NCBI GenBank assembly: GCA_947499775.1
Contig: CANMPY010000055.1
Coordinates: forward strand, 1-8,552
From: Bacteroidota bacterium
GTDB taxonomy: Bacteria; Bacteroidota; Bacteroidia; NS11-12g; UBA9320
Direction: 5' to 3'
Length of the DNA stretch: 8,552 bases
Below the pieces are notes generated by a model. It was not told the origin of the DNA, did not search any database, and saw only the letters and a program-made list of their open reading frames with translations. Positions 1 through 7,920 of this stretch are shown piece after piece. Each line of letters opens with the position of its first letter. Positions within the stretch are counted from its first letter, which is position 1. The position numbers were made by a program, and so were the translations under genes.

Positions 1-927
1 AATTTGTTTATTTCCAGGGTTATACTCTTCAAAATTTAAGGACGCATCGTTGTTAGAAAAGAATTTTTTAACAAGATCGGTCGCTAAAATTACCTGTATA
101 GGCTTAAAGGTGTATTGGTTGTAGGTTTTTACTAGCGAGTATTTAATTTTTGGTCCAACAGCTAAGGCGGTATTGGATGGCAAGGTCCAAGGCGTGGTGG
201 TCCAGGCAATAAAATAGGTATCATCCAGGCCTGTCAGGTTTTTAAAACCTGTAAGGTCTCCTTTTATTTTAAATTGGGCTACAACCGTCGTATCTTTTAC
301 ATCCCTGTACGTGCCGGGTTGATTAAGTTCATGTGAACTTAGTCCTGTTCCAGCAGCAGGTGAATAGGGTTGAACGGTATGCCCTTTGTATAAAAATCCT
401 TTTTTGTATATTTCTTTTAGTAAATACCAAACCGTTTCGATGTATTTATTTTCATAAGTTATGTAAGGGTCATCAAGGTTAACCCAATAACCTATTCGTT
501 TGGTTAAATCATCCCAAACGCTTTTAAACTTCATTACATCTTGACGACAGGCCGTATTATAGTCTTCAACACTTATTTTTTTGCCAATATCATCCTTAGT
601 TATACCTAGTTTTTTTTCTACTTGTAATTCTATTGGAAGTCCATGAGTGTCCCATCCGGCTTTTCGCTCCACTTTAAAACCTTGTAGGGTTTTATACCTG
701 CAAAAAATATCTTTAATAGTGCGGCTCATCACGTGATGAATGCCCGGCATTCCGTTGGCTGATGGAGGGCCTTCGTAAAACACAAAATCTTCAGCTCCAT
801 CGCGGTTGCTAATGGTTTTTTGGAATATTTTTTTTTCGTTCCAAAACGCAGTCACTTCCTTTTCAAATTCAGGAAAATTAGCTGTTTTGTATTCTGGATA
901 TAATTTATTTTGACCTTCTTCCTGCAC
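1..927 (-). CDS. ileS: Isoleucyl-tRNA synthetase, N-terminal part (3' end beyond window)
   Basis: This gene encodes the cytoplasmic enzyme that charges tRNA-Ile with isoleucine using ATP. The 309 codons visible form one unbroken frame running off the left edge. Seen in the translation: an N-terminal helix region (YPEYKTANFPEFEKEV), the class I nucleotide-binding segment EGPPSANGMPGIHH at residues 52-65 with the HIGH-box equivalent at 62-65, GWDTHGLPIE at 91-100, and the threonine-rich editing-domain (CP1) motif WTTTPWTLPSN at 242-252. IleS is about 1,000-1,150 residues in this phylum, so roughly 70% is missing here, including KMSKS and the anticodon-binding domain. The start is the GTG at 927-925: an in-frame TAA lies at 975-973, and the first in-frame ATG falls inside the HIGH region, too late to be real. 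The motif style is that of IleS rather than ValRS or LeuRS. The function is very secure; the start codon is fairly secure. Confidence 0.96.
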   Translation of the reverse strand, partial: MQEEGQNKLYPEYKTANFPEFEKEVTAFWNEKKIFQKTISNRDGAEDFVFYEGPPSANGMPGIHHVMSRTIKDIFCRYKTLQGFKVERKAGWDTHGLPIELQVEKKLGITKDDIGKKISVEDYNTACRQDVMKFKSVWDDLTKRIGYWVNLDDPYITYENKYIETVWYLLKEIYKKGFLYKGHTVQPYSPAAGTGLSSHELNQPGTYRDVKDTTVVAQFKIKGDLTGFKNLTGLDDTYFIAWTTTPWTLPSNTALAVGPKIKYSLVKTYNQYTFKPIQVILATDLVKKFFSNNDASLNFEEYNPGNKQI

Positions 928-949
928 GCTATTTTTATAAAAAACGCTG

Positions 950-957
950 CGAAGATA
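950..957 (-). promoter_or_regulatory. Weak candidate -7 box for ileS
   Basis: TATCTTCG read on the minus strand matches the Bacteroidota -7 consensus TAnnTTTG at all but one position and lies 22 nt before the GTG start of ileS. No convincing TTTG element is found 19-20 nt upstream; the nearest candidate, TTTA, is only 16 nt away. This is a suggestion only. Confidence 0.25.
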
Positions 958-1217
958 AGAAAAAAACAGGGCTTAAATACGATGATTAGAGGTAAATAGG
1001 ACGGAATAAGGGATTCCTGATTTTCTTTTCGCGACTTACACTAGGGATAAAATACTATTTTGTAATTTATCGAGTTAGTTAAACAATATGTATGATTTAG
1101 GCTTGAGTTTACATTTTTATAGTCAATTTTTAAAGTGAAACGATAAAGTGTTCAAAAGTCGAGCTAAAATTAATCTAAGAAATGCTGCATGTTTGCCAAA
1201 AAATTTTTAAAAGATAA

Positions 1218-2429
1218 ATGAATAAAGGTGCTTTATTAATTCTACTATTCGTTATGCCTTTATGGGTACAGTCACAAAAAAAATGGTTTAGGGTGGATGA
1301 TCCTCAAAGTAAAACATGTTATTTCATTGATACCTTAGGCCACCAATCTCCAATTGGCATTCATGATAAAAATTTCATTGGTGAACAATTTTCGGAGGGA
1401 TTAATTTGTATTAACTTTAAAAAAAATAGCCAAGCTCGAGATGCTTGGGGGTGCTTGAATGATAAGGGTGATACGGTTATACATGGAAAATATTTAGAAT
1501 CGTTTAGCTTTTATAATGGGGTTGCCAAGGTTTACACTTCTTTAATTTCAGATAGGGTTAGCGCAGGTGATGATGAACAGGATTACTATTGCCAATATAT
1601 TAATTTAAGTGGGGTACCCATTCATGAAAAAATATTTGAAGGGAATAAAAGTTCGGTGATGGACCATTCTTGGGCAATCGTAAAATCAAAAAAACAATGG
1701 TATATATTGTCAAAATATGGAAAACTAAAGGAGTTGTCAGTAGATTTTGAATACGTTTATCCTTTTAGTAATGGATTGGCTTTGTGTAAACGTATGAATA
1801 CCTATACGGTATATATTGACACTACGGGTTGGCCAGTTTTTGATATCCCGAACGAAAATTATACAGGTGATTTTATAAATGGATTTGCGACCTATTCAAC
1901 CGTAAAAAATAGATATGGCTTCATGAACAAAAAGGGTCAGCCCATTTCACCCTGTATTTATGAGGCTATTTTAGATTTTTCGGAAGGATTAGCTGCAGTA
2001 AAAATTTATAATAAATGGGGGTTTATTGATAGCAAGGGCAAAATTAGTATTGCCGTTAAATACGACAAGGTAGATCAATTTATTGATGGGCTAGCAAAGG
2101 TGAAACTTGGCGATAAATATGGATTTATTGACAAAACTGGGCGTGTAGTTATTCCCTTAAAATTGAGCGATTCGCATAACTTTATTCAAGGAGTAGCTTC
2201 GGTATGTGACGATAGAAACCTTTGGGGTCTGATTTCAAAAAATGGGCAATGGGTAATTAAACCTCAATTTTTAACGATGGAAAATGTAAAGGGAACTGGA
2301 TATTCAAATGTGTTATATTCAGAGAAAACCCAATCGAAAAAAGGAAAATCGGAGGCATTTAAAAAAGCATTAATCAGCAATCGCGGAAAAATTGTTTGGT
2401 GTTCGGGCACTCCGCCTGATATTAAATAG
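1218..2429 (+). CDS. Exported WG-repeat protein
   Basis: This is a 403-residue protein of unknown molecular function. Residues 1-19 look like a Sec signal peptide (MNKGALLILLFVMPLWVQS, likely cut before Q20) without a lipobox cysteine, so it is probably periplasmic or released. The rest is built from WG (KWG-type) repeats of the form F-x-x-G-x-A-x-V ... WGFIDxxGxxVI. Four are clear, at about 219-243, 254-278, 288-312 and 322-347, with YGFMNKKG, WGFIDSKG, YGFIDKTG and WGLISKNG cores. Degenerate copies lie near 58-88 (WGCLNDKG), 97-136 and 183-207. WG repeats are thought to form beta-rich solenoid or propeller-like folds for binding, but no ligand can be read from the sequence. The ATG follows an A-rich leader with no Shine-Dalgarno sequence, and the closest promoter match is CATGTTTG at 1188-1195 (one mismatch, no -33 element). 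It appears monocistronic and converges on the MMPL exporter gene with a 14-bp gap. Confidence 0.85.
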   Translation: MNKGALLILLFVMPLWVQSQKKWFRVDDPQSKTCYFIDTLGHQSPIGIHDKNFIGEQFSEGLICINFKKNSQARDAWGCLNDKGDTVIHGKYLESFSFYNGVAKVYTSLISDRVSAGDDEQDYYCQYINLSGVPIHEKIFEGNKSSVMDHSWAIVKSKKQWYILSKYGKLKELSVDFEYVYPFSNGLALCKRMNTYTVYIDTTGWPVFDIPNENYTGDFINGFATYSTVKNRYGFMNKKGQPISPCIYEAILDFSEGLAAVKIYNKWGFIDSKGKISIAVKYDKVDQFIDGLAKVKLGDKYGFIDKTGRVVIPLKLSDSHNFIQGVASVCDDRNLWGLISKNGQWVIKPQFLTMENVKGTGYSNVLYSEKTQSKKGKSEAFKKALISNRGKIVWCSGTPPDIK

Positions 2430-2443
2430 ACAGATTTTTATAG

Positions 2444-4786
2444 TTATTCAAAACTATCTAAGTCGACCAAGCCACTACCCTCATTCTTTTTGGCAATGGC
2501 TACATCATAACTGTGTAGCAAGGCGGGCAATAAAATAAGGTTAGAAAGTAGAGCTAATATTAAATTAATACTTGTAAGTATGCCTAGCATAATGGTACCA
2601 CCAAAAGACGAAAACGCGAATATTAGAAATCCAAAAAATAATACAACGGCAGAATAAATCATACTGACTCCCGATTCCTTTAAAGCACTCGAAACGGCTT
2701 TTGGGATATTATATTTATGCCTCTTGAGTTCTTGCCGGTATTTGGCCAAAAAATGTATACTGTAATCCACGGCTATTCCGTAGGCAATTGAAAATACAAT
2801 AATGCTGCTAGGCTTAAAATCAATTCCACAAAAACCCATAATAGCAATTGTCATTATTAGCGGTATAATATTTGGAATGAACGAAATAATAATCATCCGC
2901 CAATTAAAGAAAATAAAGGCCATGATGAGTGAATTGGCAATTAAGGCATAAATTACACTCATAAAAAGGTTATCAAAAAGGTAGTGATTGCCTTCTAAAA
3001 ATATGATACTATTGCCTGTTAATGAAATCTTAAAATCGGTTGACGGGAATATTTCTGATGCTTTCTTATTTACACTATCTTTTATTTCCTGTATGCGTTT
3101 CGATCCTACATCGGCCATCTGAAAGCTAATTCGCGCTCTTTGATAATTGCTGTCGACCAAATTATGAAGGATGTTGCCATCTTTCTGGCCCATTGGCATC
3201 ATATTCATCAGCGTGTTCAGATCCATGATACTCGGAATAAGGTATCGAATAGAATCCCCATCATAATAGGCTTGATTCGCAAATCGCAACATCTTAGCTA
3301 ATGACATTGATTTCGAAAATTCGGGCATTTGACCTACGTCATGCTCAAGTTTATCAATACGTTGAAGAGTTCTTACGTTTTTTATTCCTCCATTTTTCTT
3401 CGAATCTATGATGATTTCGAAAGGCATAACCCCCTTAATGTTTTTTTCAAAAAACCTTAAATCTACACATAATGGATCCTTTTGAGATACATCATCAAGC
3501 ATGTATCCAACTGAGGTAATGAGCAGCAAACCAACTATAGAAACAGCTGTGATTACTATAGTACAGGTATAAATTAGGCGTCTTTTGAAGGTAATTACAT
3601 GGACGAGCCAATCGACAATTACTTGTAAAAATTTACGATCGAGGTGTTTGGTTTGCTTATGAGATGGAGGTGGTAAATAGCTAAAAATAATTGGTATAAG
3701 CACCATTGAAATGACATAGACCGCCATTATAGCCCAGAATGAGATTAGTCCAAATTCTTTTAGGGCAGCGCTTCCTGAAAAATAAAATACGCCAAAACCA
3801 AAGGCAGTTGTTAGGTTTATAAAAAAAACAGCAGCACCAACTTTTGAAATTACGCGGTGCAGCGCTTTCATTTTATTTCGATGCTTTCTAAATTCATCGT
3901 GGTATTTATTTAAAAGATAAATGCAATTGGTTATGCCTATTACAACCATTAAAGGCGGCATAAGGCCTGTGAAAAGCGTAATTTTAAACCCGCATAGGCC
4001 ATTTATTCCTAAGGTCCAAATTACGCCCATTATTACAACAAGTTGTGCAAAAATCAGCGTATAAAACGACCTGAAAAAAAACAACATGATGAGAGACGTG
4101 ATCAAGAATGAAAACACCGTAAATAAGATGATTTCATGTTTTACTTTTTTCGAAAATTCAGTTCTTATGTAGGGTAAGCCTGAAAAGTGTGGCTCTACGT
4201 TATGTTTTTTGCAAATTTCTTTAACCTGTTTATGGATGTTTTCAACAAAAGTTACGCGTTCCTTGCTGTCCAAAAGCTGCGACTCCATGGTAATAGCCAT
4301 TATGGTTAAGTCTCCACTTTTATCAAAAATTAACCCATCGTAAAATTTAAGGGTATGCATTTTTGCTAAAAGGGTATCAAGATCTTTTTGACTAGTAGGG
4401 CGGTGTGTAAAAATTTTTGATTGACCAAATGTATAGGAAGAGTCATTGACGGCAAGAGCTTGCAGATTTGCTGTAGAAAGAATTCTTTTTATTCCTGGAG
4501 TTTTTTCGATTTGTGCAGTTAAATCGTACCAATCATTAAAAAAACGTAATTCTTTAATTTTTGGATCGCGAATTCCTATTACCATCACGCTGCCATCGTC
4601 GCCAAAAACTTTTTTAAAATCTTTATAGACTATAAGCGCTGAATCATTTTCAGGAATAAAGCGGGGGTTGTCGTAAGCAAATTTATTAAACTGCGCTTCA
4701 TAACCCATGTAGGCTGTGGCGGCCAAAAGAAAGGTTATTAACCAAAATCGATTGCGAAGTAAAATATTAGCGAGTTTTTCCCACAT
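2444..4786 (-). CDS. RND superfamily / MMPL-type transporter (predicted exporter)
   Basis: This inner-membrane protein of 780 residues has the duplicated RND layout. One N-terminal membrane helix (about 14-28) precedes a large periplasmic loop (30-215). Five helices follow, at about 218-238, 242-261, 274-292, 317-337 and 347-370. The second half repeats this: a helix at 404-425, a loop at 428-602, then helices near 604-628, 631-652, 659-678, 707-727 and 731-755. GIAVDYSIHF at 670-679 is the typical proton-relay signature of the second half; the matching first-half segment is VIGITNCIYLLNKYHDE (282-298), which has Asn where the second half has Asp. Members of this group (COG1033-like) are predicted proton-driven exporters of lipids or other hydrophobic compounds, but the substrate cannot be inferred here. 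An in-frame TTG lies 42 nt upstream at 4828, but it falls in the -33 promoter element, so I place the start at the ATG at 4786, which gives MWEKLANILLRNRFW directly before the first helix. It stands alone rather than with a membrane-fusion protein or TolC partner. Confidence 0.9.
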   Translation of the reverse strand: MWEKLANILLRNRFWLITFLLAATAYMGYEAQFNKFAYDNPRFIPENDSALIVYKDFKKVFGDDGSVMVIGIRDPKIKELRFFNDWYDLTAQIEKTPGIKRILSTANLQALAVNDSSYTFGQSKIFTHRPTSQKDLDTLLAKMHTLKFYDGLIFDKSGDLTIMAITMESQLLDSKERVTFVENIHKQVKEICKKHNVEPHFSGLPYIRTEFSKKVKHEIILFTVFSFLITSLIMLFFFRSFYTLIFAQLVVIMGVIWTLGINGLCGFKITLFTGLMPPLMVVIGITNCIYLLNKYHDEFRKHRNKMKALHRVISKVGAAVFFINLTTAFGFGVFYFSGSAALKEFGLISFWAIMAVYVISMVLIPIIFSYLPPPSHKQTKHLDRKFLQVIVDWLVHVITFKRRLIYTCTIVITAVSIVGLLLITSVGYMLDDVSQKDPLCVDLRFFEKNIKGVMPFEIIIDSKKNGGIKNVRTLQRIDKLEHDVGQMPEFSKSMSLAKMLRFANQAYYDGDSIRYLIPSIMDLNTLMNMMPMGQKDGNILHNLVDSNYQRARISFQMADVGSKRIQEIKDSVNKKASEIFPSTDFKISLTGNSIIFLEGNHYLFDNLFMSVIYALIANSLIMAFIFFNWRMIIISFIPNIIPLIMTIAIMGFCGIDFKPSSIIVFSIAYGIAVDYSIHFLAKYRQELKRHKYNIPKAVSSALKESGVSMIYSAVVLFFGFLIFAFSSFGGTIMLGILTSINLILALLSNLILLPALLHSYDVAIAKKNEGSGLVDLDSFE

Positions 4787-4798
4787 ATAGTGCGGTGG

Positions 4799-4829
4799 CA
4801 AAAGTAAACAATGCAAAGGGATGAGCAAA
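4799..4829 (-). promoter_or_regulatory. Bacteroidota-type promoter of the MMPL exporter gene
   Basis: On the minus strand TTTG (4829-4826) is followed after exactly 19 nt by TACTTTTG (4806-4799), a full match to the Bacteroidota TTTG-N19-TAnnTTTG consensus. Transcription should begin near 4794, leaving a leader of about 8 nt before the ATG at 4786. This placement rules out the in-frame TTG at 4828 as translation start. Confidence 0.75.
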
Positions 4830-4865
4830 AATTTATTTCATCTTCAATTAATGGGTAGTTAAAAG

Positions 4866-4897
4866 CCTATTTAACCGCTCGCATCTATTTAAATAGG
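4866..4897. repeat. 9-bp inverted repeat in the intergenic region
   Basis: CCTATTTAA (4866-4874) is perfectly complementary to TTAAATAGG (4889-4897) across a 14-nt spacer. The right arm also lies within a 12-bp perfect palindrome, CTATTTAAATAG (4885-4896). It sits 37 bp upstream of the MMPL -33 element and about 190 bp beyond the phosphatase stop codon. It could be an operator-like site or a weak hairpin; the low GC content makes a chance origin possible. The remaining sequence up to 5089 holds no coding or RNA signal I can support. Confidence 0.35.
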
Positions 4898-5089
4898 AAA
4901 TTGCTGCTTACCGTTTTAAGCTTTGGTTTTGCCATGATTTAATGCTCAATGAAGGCAATGGTTTTTGTTTCAAGCCCCATGTATTGGTAAATTAATGCAG
5001 AAACTTGAAATCTATTGGAGTTGAACTATACCGTAATTCCATTTACAATACGTGTTTCCATTTTAAACCTAATACTACAGTTGTGGCTT

Positions 5090-5893
5090 TCAGTGTTTGC
5101 CAGCTTGCTTAAAGTTAGTATGAATAATAGTAAAGAATGCGGTAAAAATACTAGGGTTTGCGGCTACAATGGTTTTGCCAAATAAGTAGGCGTTATCTCC
5201 ATTAAAAGTAGTTACTCTTCCTCCTGCTTGTTTGATAATGTAAGCGCCACCAGCAACATCCCATGGGTGCAATCCATATTCAAAAAAACCTTCAAATTTT
5301 CCACAAGCCACATAGGCTAAATCAATGGCAGCACTCCCAAGCCTACGTAAGCCATGGGTGTGTTGCATTAGTTCTTTAAGCACATTCATGTAATTTTCCA
5401 TGCCATCAAAATCGTAATAGGGAAATCCAGTAGCCAATAAACTTGTTCTAAGATTTTTGTTTTCCGAAACCCTAATTGCTTTTCCATTGCAGTAGGCTCC
5501 TGTTTCATCAGCATAATACATGCTATCATTGCACACGTCATACACAATACCGAGCAAGGTTTCATCTCCTTTTTGCAAAGCTATACTTATGGCAAAAACC
5601 GGTATGCCATGCATAAAATTGGTGGTCCCGTCTAAGGGGTCTATTATCCAATTCAACTCATCCGAAACCTTGGTTATAGTGTTTTCTTCTGTAATAAATC
5701 CGGCTTCTGGCAGTAATTTGCCTAACCCTTCAACCAACATTTTTTCTGCAGTTATATCCACATAGCTCACCAATTGGTTGGGCGATTTTACTTCGATGGC
5801 CTTTTGGTTAAAGGTTTTGAATTCTTTTAAAAGGTAGTTCCCGGTTTGTTTGGCTATAGCAAGTGTTTGGTTGGTGAGTGGTAGGATTGGCAT
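5090..5893 (-). CDS. Inositol monophosphatase family protein
   Basis: This cytoplasmic, Mg2+-dependent phosphatase has 267 residues, the normal full length for the IMPase/SuhB/CysQ fold. Seen: the metal-binding acid motif FITEEN at 66-71 (E69/E70), the hallmark WIIDPLDGTTNFMHGIP at 82-98 with D85 and D88 as metal ligands, LRRLGSAAIDLAYVACGKFEG in two adjoining parts at 182-202, and HPWDVAGGAYIIKQAGG at 209-225 with D212 as the third metal-binding aspartate. The IDPLDGTTNFxHGxP form favours the inositol-1-phosphatase/SuhB branch over CysQ, but the true substrate (inositol phosphate, a sugar phosphate or another) cannot be decided. The ATG at 5893 is preferred over the TTG at 5896. It overlaps the TGA of the upstream C25-like fragment in a TGATG arrangement, and a -7 box lies only 4 nt before it, so it may be translated either by coupling or from a leaderless transcript. 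Confidence 0.95.
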   Translation of the reverse strand: MPILPLTNQTLAIAKQTGNYLLKEFKTFNQKAIEVKSPNQLVSYVDITAEKMLVEGLGKLLPEAGFITEENTITKVSDELNWIIDPLDGTTNFMHGIPVFAISIALQKGDETLLGIVYDVCNDSMYYADETGAYCNGKAIRVSENKNLRTSLLATGFPYYDFDGMENYMNVLKELMQHTHGLRRLGSAAIDLAYVACGKFEGFFEYGLHPWDVAGGAYIIKQAGGRVTTFNGDNAYLFGKTIVAANPSIFTAFFTIIHTNFKQAGKH

Positions 5894-6975
5894 CAAGCAA
5901 AAGTAAGGGTTTTGCCCATGGATTTGGTAAAATTAGCAATATCATATACAATGGGTTTTGATTTGCCAGATGCGTAGTTAGAAAATTTGATGAAAGTATT
6001 GGAAGAGGTGTACTTAAATTTAAGATGCGATGAATCCTGTAAATTAAATAAACGAGGGTAACAAAGTTTGAAATAAGAAACGGTGTGTGCCGTTTTTGCC
6101 AATAAATACGAAAAAGTACTAAAGGAAGTGCTTAGGTTCCCTATTAAGGATCGGTCGATAATGGAATCTTGAAAAAAATACCGCCCAAGTCCATTGAGCC
6201 TTTTTTGATTAATTAGGGTGCCTGATGGTTGAAAAGATAGTTGAAGTCCATTGTTAAACCCATCTGCATCATAGTTATTCATATTATTTCCTCGCGAATG
6301 GGCTAATACTTCAAGATAGGGTTTTGGACCAATTGAACTTAAAAAGGGAGTTAAAAACGTTGCCGAAGACGATCCACCATACATGGTTAAGCTCCAACCT
6401 TCGCCTTCGGTATACTCACTTTTAAAACCTTCAGCCGAAAATCCGAGTCCATCCCAAAAGGTTCCGTTTTTTTTGTACCAAATAGCTTGTTCGTAATTAA
6501 AATAAGGATCGGCCGTTTTTGAGCTAAAGTCCTTGTCGTTATTTACCGATACTCTCTTACCCGTAGCGGAGGAAGAAAAAGTTAAAAAATAAAGAGAGGT
6601 GTCTGAGTACAGACTCATGTATTGATGCGGTTGTTCCGAAGGATTTGGATACAAGGGTGCATCCAATTTTCCATCGTTATATGTTCCGTAAAATTCTATA
6701 TAATCTGTATTGTCAAATTTAAAGTCTGATTCGCCACTCACTATAATTGGTTGCTCCTTGCCATTTACCCATAGTTGAATATTTTGAGGATTTACTGAGC
6801 TTACAGGAAAGCCTATAGATTGTAAGGTGTTATAATTAATTCGATAAATACCTTCTTTGCCAATTTTTATTTTGTAATAATCTTGGGTAAAAGTAATCCA
6901 TTCGTTGCCATAGCTTTGGGTATATGCAACGGTTTTAAGGATTAAAAGAAAACTAAGTAATACAAAACGCTTCAA
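5893..6975 (-). pseudogene. N-terminal fragment of a gingipain-like (C25 family) secreted protein
   Basis: The 360-residue product begins with a clear Sec signal peptide (MKRFVLLSFLLILKTVAYTQ, cut near residue 19-20). It continues with the N-terminal region typical of large Bacteroidota C25/gingipain-like proteins: YGNEWITFTQDYYKIKIGKEGIYRI in two adjoining parts at 22-46, VNPQNIQLWVNGKEQPI at 61-77, DYIEFYGTYNDGKLD at 91-105, YMSLYSDTSLYFLTF at 119-133 and EGEGW at 190-194. Homologues usually exceed 1,000 residues and carry a caspase-like C25 domain and often a type IX secretion C-terminal domain; both are absent here. Similarity ends near PIVYDIAN (341-348), where full proteins continue through a strand of the LYDLTN type. 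The last 12 codons seem to be the upstream region of the phosphatase gene read as protein. It is therefore probably a remnant from a deletion, though a short stable secreted product cannot be excluded. No internal frameshift or stop is seen. Confidence 0.75.
5898..5905 (-). promoter_or_regulatory. -7 box of the phosphatase gene, inside the end of the C25 fragment
   Basis: TACTTTTG read on the minus strand is a perfect TAnnTTTG element, identical to that of the MMPL promoter. Its last base is 4 nt before the phosphatase ATG, so transcription would start at or next to the A of that ATG, giving a leaderless mRNA. No TTTG lies at the ideal 19-nt distance; a TTTA is about 22 nt upstream. Confidence 0.4.
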
Positions 6976-7045
6976 TCGAAATTAAATTTAGAACATTAAT
7001 GAACTAATTTACATGCAATAATAATCAATGTTTGCCGAATATACG

Positions 7046-7053
7046 CAAATGTA
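7046..7053 (-). promoter_or_regulatory. -7 box for the C25 fragment / phosphatase unit
   Basis: TACATTTG on the minus strand is a perfect TAnnTTTG match, 70 nt before the ATG at 6975. Instead of TTTG the -33 position holds ATTAA-type sequence around 7073-7077. It would give a leader of roughly 65 nt and a transcript that covers the C25 fragment and runs on into the phosphatase gene. Confidence 0.45.
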
Positions 7054-7125
7054 GTACCCCTGGTTTCATTACTTAATTGTAGAATATTTTTTTAGAACAG
7101 ATGAAAAACTTGAGTAATGCTGCAT

Positions 7126-7133
7126 TAATTTTG
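7126..7133 (+). promoter_or_regulatory. -7 box for the CoA-transferase operon
   Basis: TAATTTTG is a perfect TAnnTTTG match on the plus strand, 22 nt before the ATG at 7156, which implies a leader of about 18 nt. The only nearby TTG (7110-7112) is 13 nt upstream, too close for the usual 19-20 nt spacing, so the -33 half is unsupported. Confidence 0.4.
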
Positions 7134-7155
7134 AATCCATTAATTTGAACGTAAA

Positions 7156-7854
7156 ATGAACAAAGTTGTTAGGAGTGCTGATGAGGCTTTAAACGATGTA
7201 GCCAATGGAATGACCTTACTCATTGGAGGGTTTGGCTTGTGCGGAATTCCCGAAAATTGTATTGCGGCACTCGTCAAAAAAGGCGTTACTGATTTAACCT
7301 GCATAAGTAATAATGCTGGCGTAGATGATTTTGGAATAGGCCTTATGCTAGCGCAAAAACAGGTAAAGAAAATGGTTTCAAGTTATGTTGGTGAAAATGC
7401 TGAGTTTGAGCGCCAAATGTTAAGTGGAGAGCTGGAAGTAGAATTAATACCTCAGGGCACTTTAGCCACTAGAGCAATGGCAGCAGGATACGGCATGCCG
7501 GTAATTTATACACCTGCCGGCGTAGGAACCGAGGTGGCCATAGGGAAAGAAACCCGCGATTTTGATGGAAAAACTTATTTGATGGAATATGCCTTTAAAG
7601 CCGATTTTGCTCTTGTAAAAGCTTGGAAAGGAGACACTCAAGGGAATTTAATTTTTAGGGCAACATCTCGAAATTTTAACCCTTTGATGGCAATGGCCGG
7701 TAAATACACAATAGCCGAAGTAGAAGAATTAGTTCCCGCCGGAGAATTAGATCCTGACCATATTCACACACCCGGAATTTATGTGAATTGTATTTTTCAG
7801 GGCAAGGATTATGAAAAGAGGATTGAGCAAAGGACAGTTAATTTGAAAATTTAA
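7156..7854 (+). CDS. scoA: 3-oxoacid CoA-transferase subunit A
   Basis: This is the alpha subunit of a family I CoA transferase that moves CoA between succinyl-CoA (or acetyl-CoA) and acetoacetate in ketone-body or short-chain acyl metabolism in the cytoplasm. Its 232 residues match the family length of about 230. Seen: the glycine-rich LLIGGFGLCGIPENC at 21-35, conserved in SCOT/AtoD A subunits; SNNAGVDDFGIGLML near 51-65; SSYVGEN and the EVELIPQGTLATRAMAAGYG segment near 94-113; PVIYTPAGVGTEVA; and NFNPLMAMAGKYTIAEVEE near the C terminus. Subunit B, which supplies the catalytic glutamate, starts at 8371 on the same strand, so the two belong to one operon despite an unusual 516-bp insert. 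The degradative acetoacetate branch (scoAB/atoDA) cannot be separated from related 3-oxoadipate CoA transferases by these motifs alone. Confidence 0.95.
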   Translation: MNKVVRSADEALNDVANGMTLLIGGFGLCGIPENCIAALVKKGVTDLTCISNNAGVDDFGIGLMLAQKQVKKMVSSYVGENAEFERQMLSGELEVELIPQGTLATRAMAAGYGMPVIYTPAGVGTEVAIGKETRDFDGKTYLMEYAFKADFALVKAWKGDTQGNLIFRATSRNFNPLMAMAGKYTIAEVEELVPAGELDPDHIHTPGIYVNCIFQGKDYEKRIEQRTVNLKI

Positions 7855-7920
7855 AAATGTGTCGGATGGAAGTAAGAATGAATCAATGGTTTAACATTTT
7901 ATAAATAGCGAATTGGAATT

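Noticed and set aside
1003..1017. GGAAT / ATTCC inverted repeat followed by a T-rich stretch between ileS and the WG-repeat gene.
   Set aside because: It is only 5 bp, and no gene is transcribed toward it on the strand where the T-rich run would matter.
2440..2457. A 6-bp stem (ATAGTT / AACTAT, 6-nt loop) at the convergent junction of the WG-repeat and MMPL genes, as a shared terminator.
   Set aside because: The stem is short and AT-rich, lacks a T tract in the plus direction, and overlaps the last MMPL codons; too weak to call.
4446..4628. Open 60-codon plus-strand frame within the MMPL gene.
   Set aside because: It is a shadow of the exporter's coding sequence; no promoter or family similarity is seen.
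4885..5061. A minus-strand frame beginning ATG at 5061 (METRIVNGITV) that continues past two in-frame stops to 4885, suggestive of a decayed small gene.
   Set aside because: Stops of this density are expected by chance in AT-rich DNA, no piece resembles a family I recognise, and no promoter precedes it.
5520..5765. Open 81-codon plus-strand frame within the phosphatase gene.
   Set aside because: It is a shadow of the conserved phosphatase motifs on the other strand.
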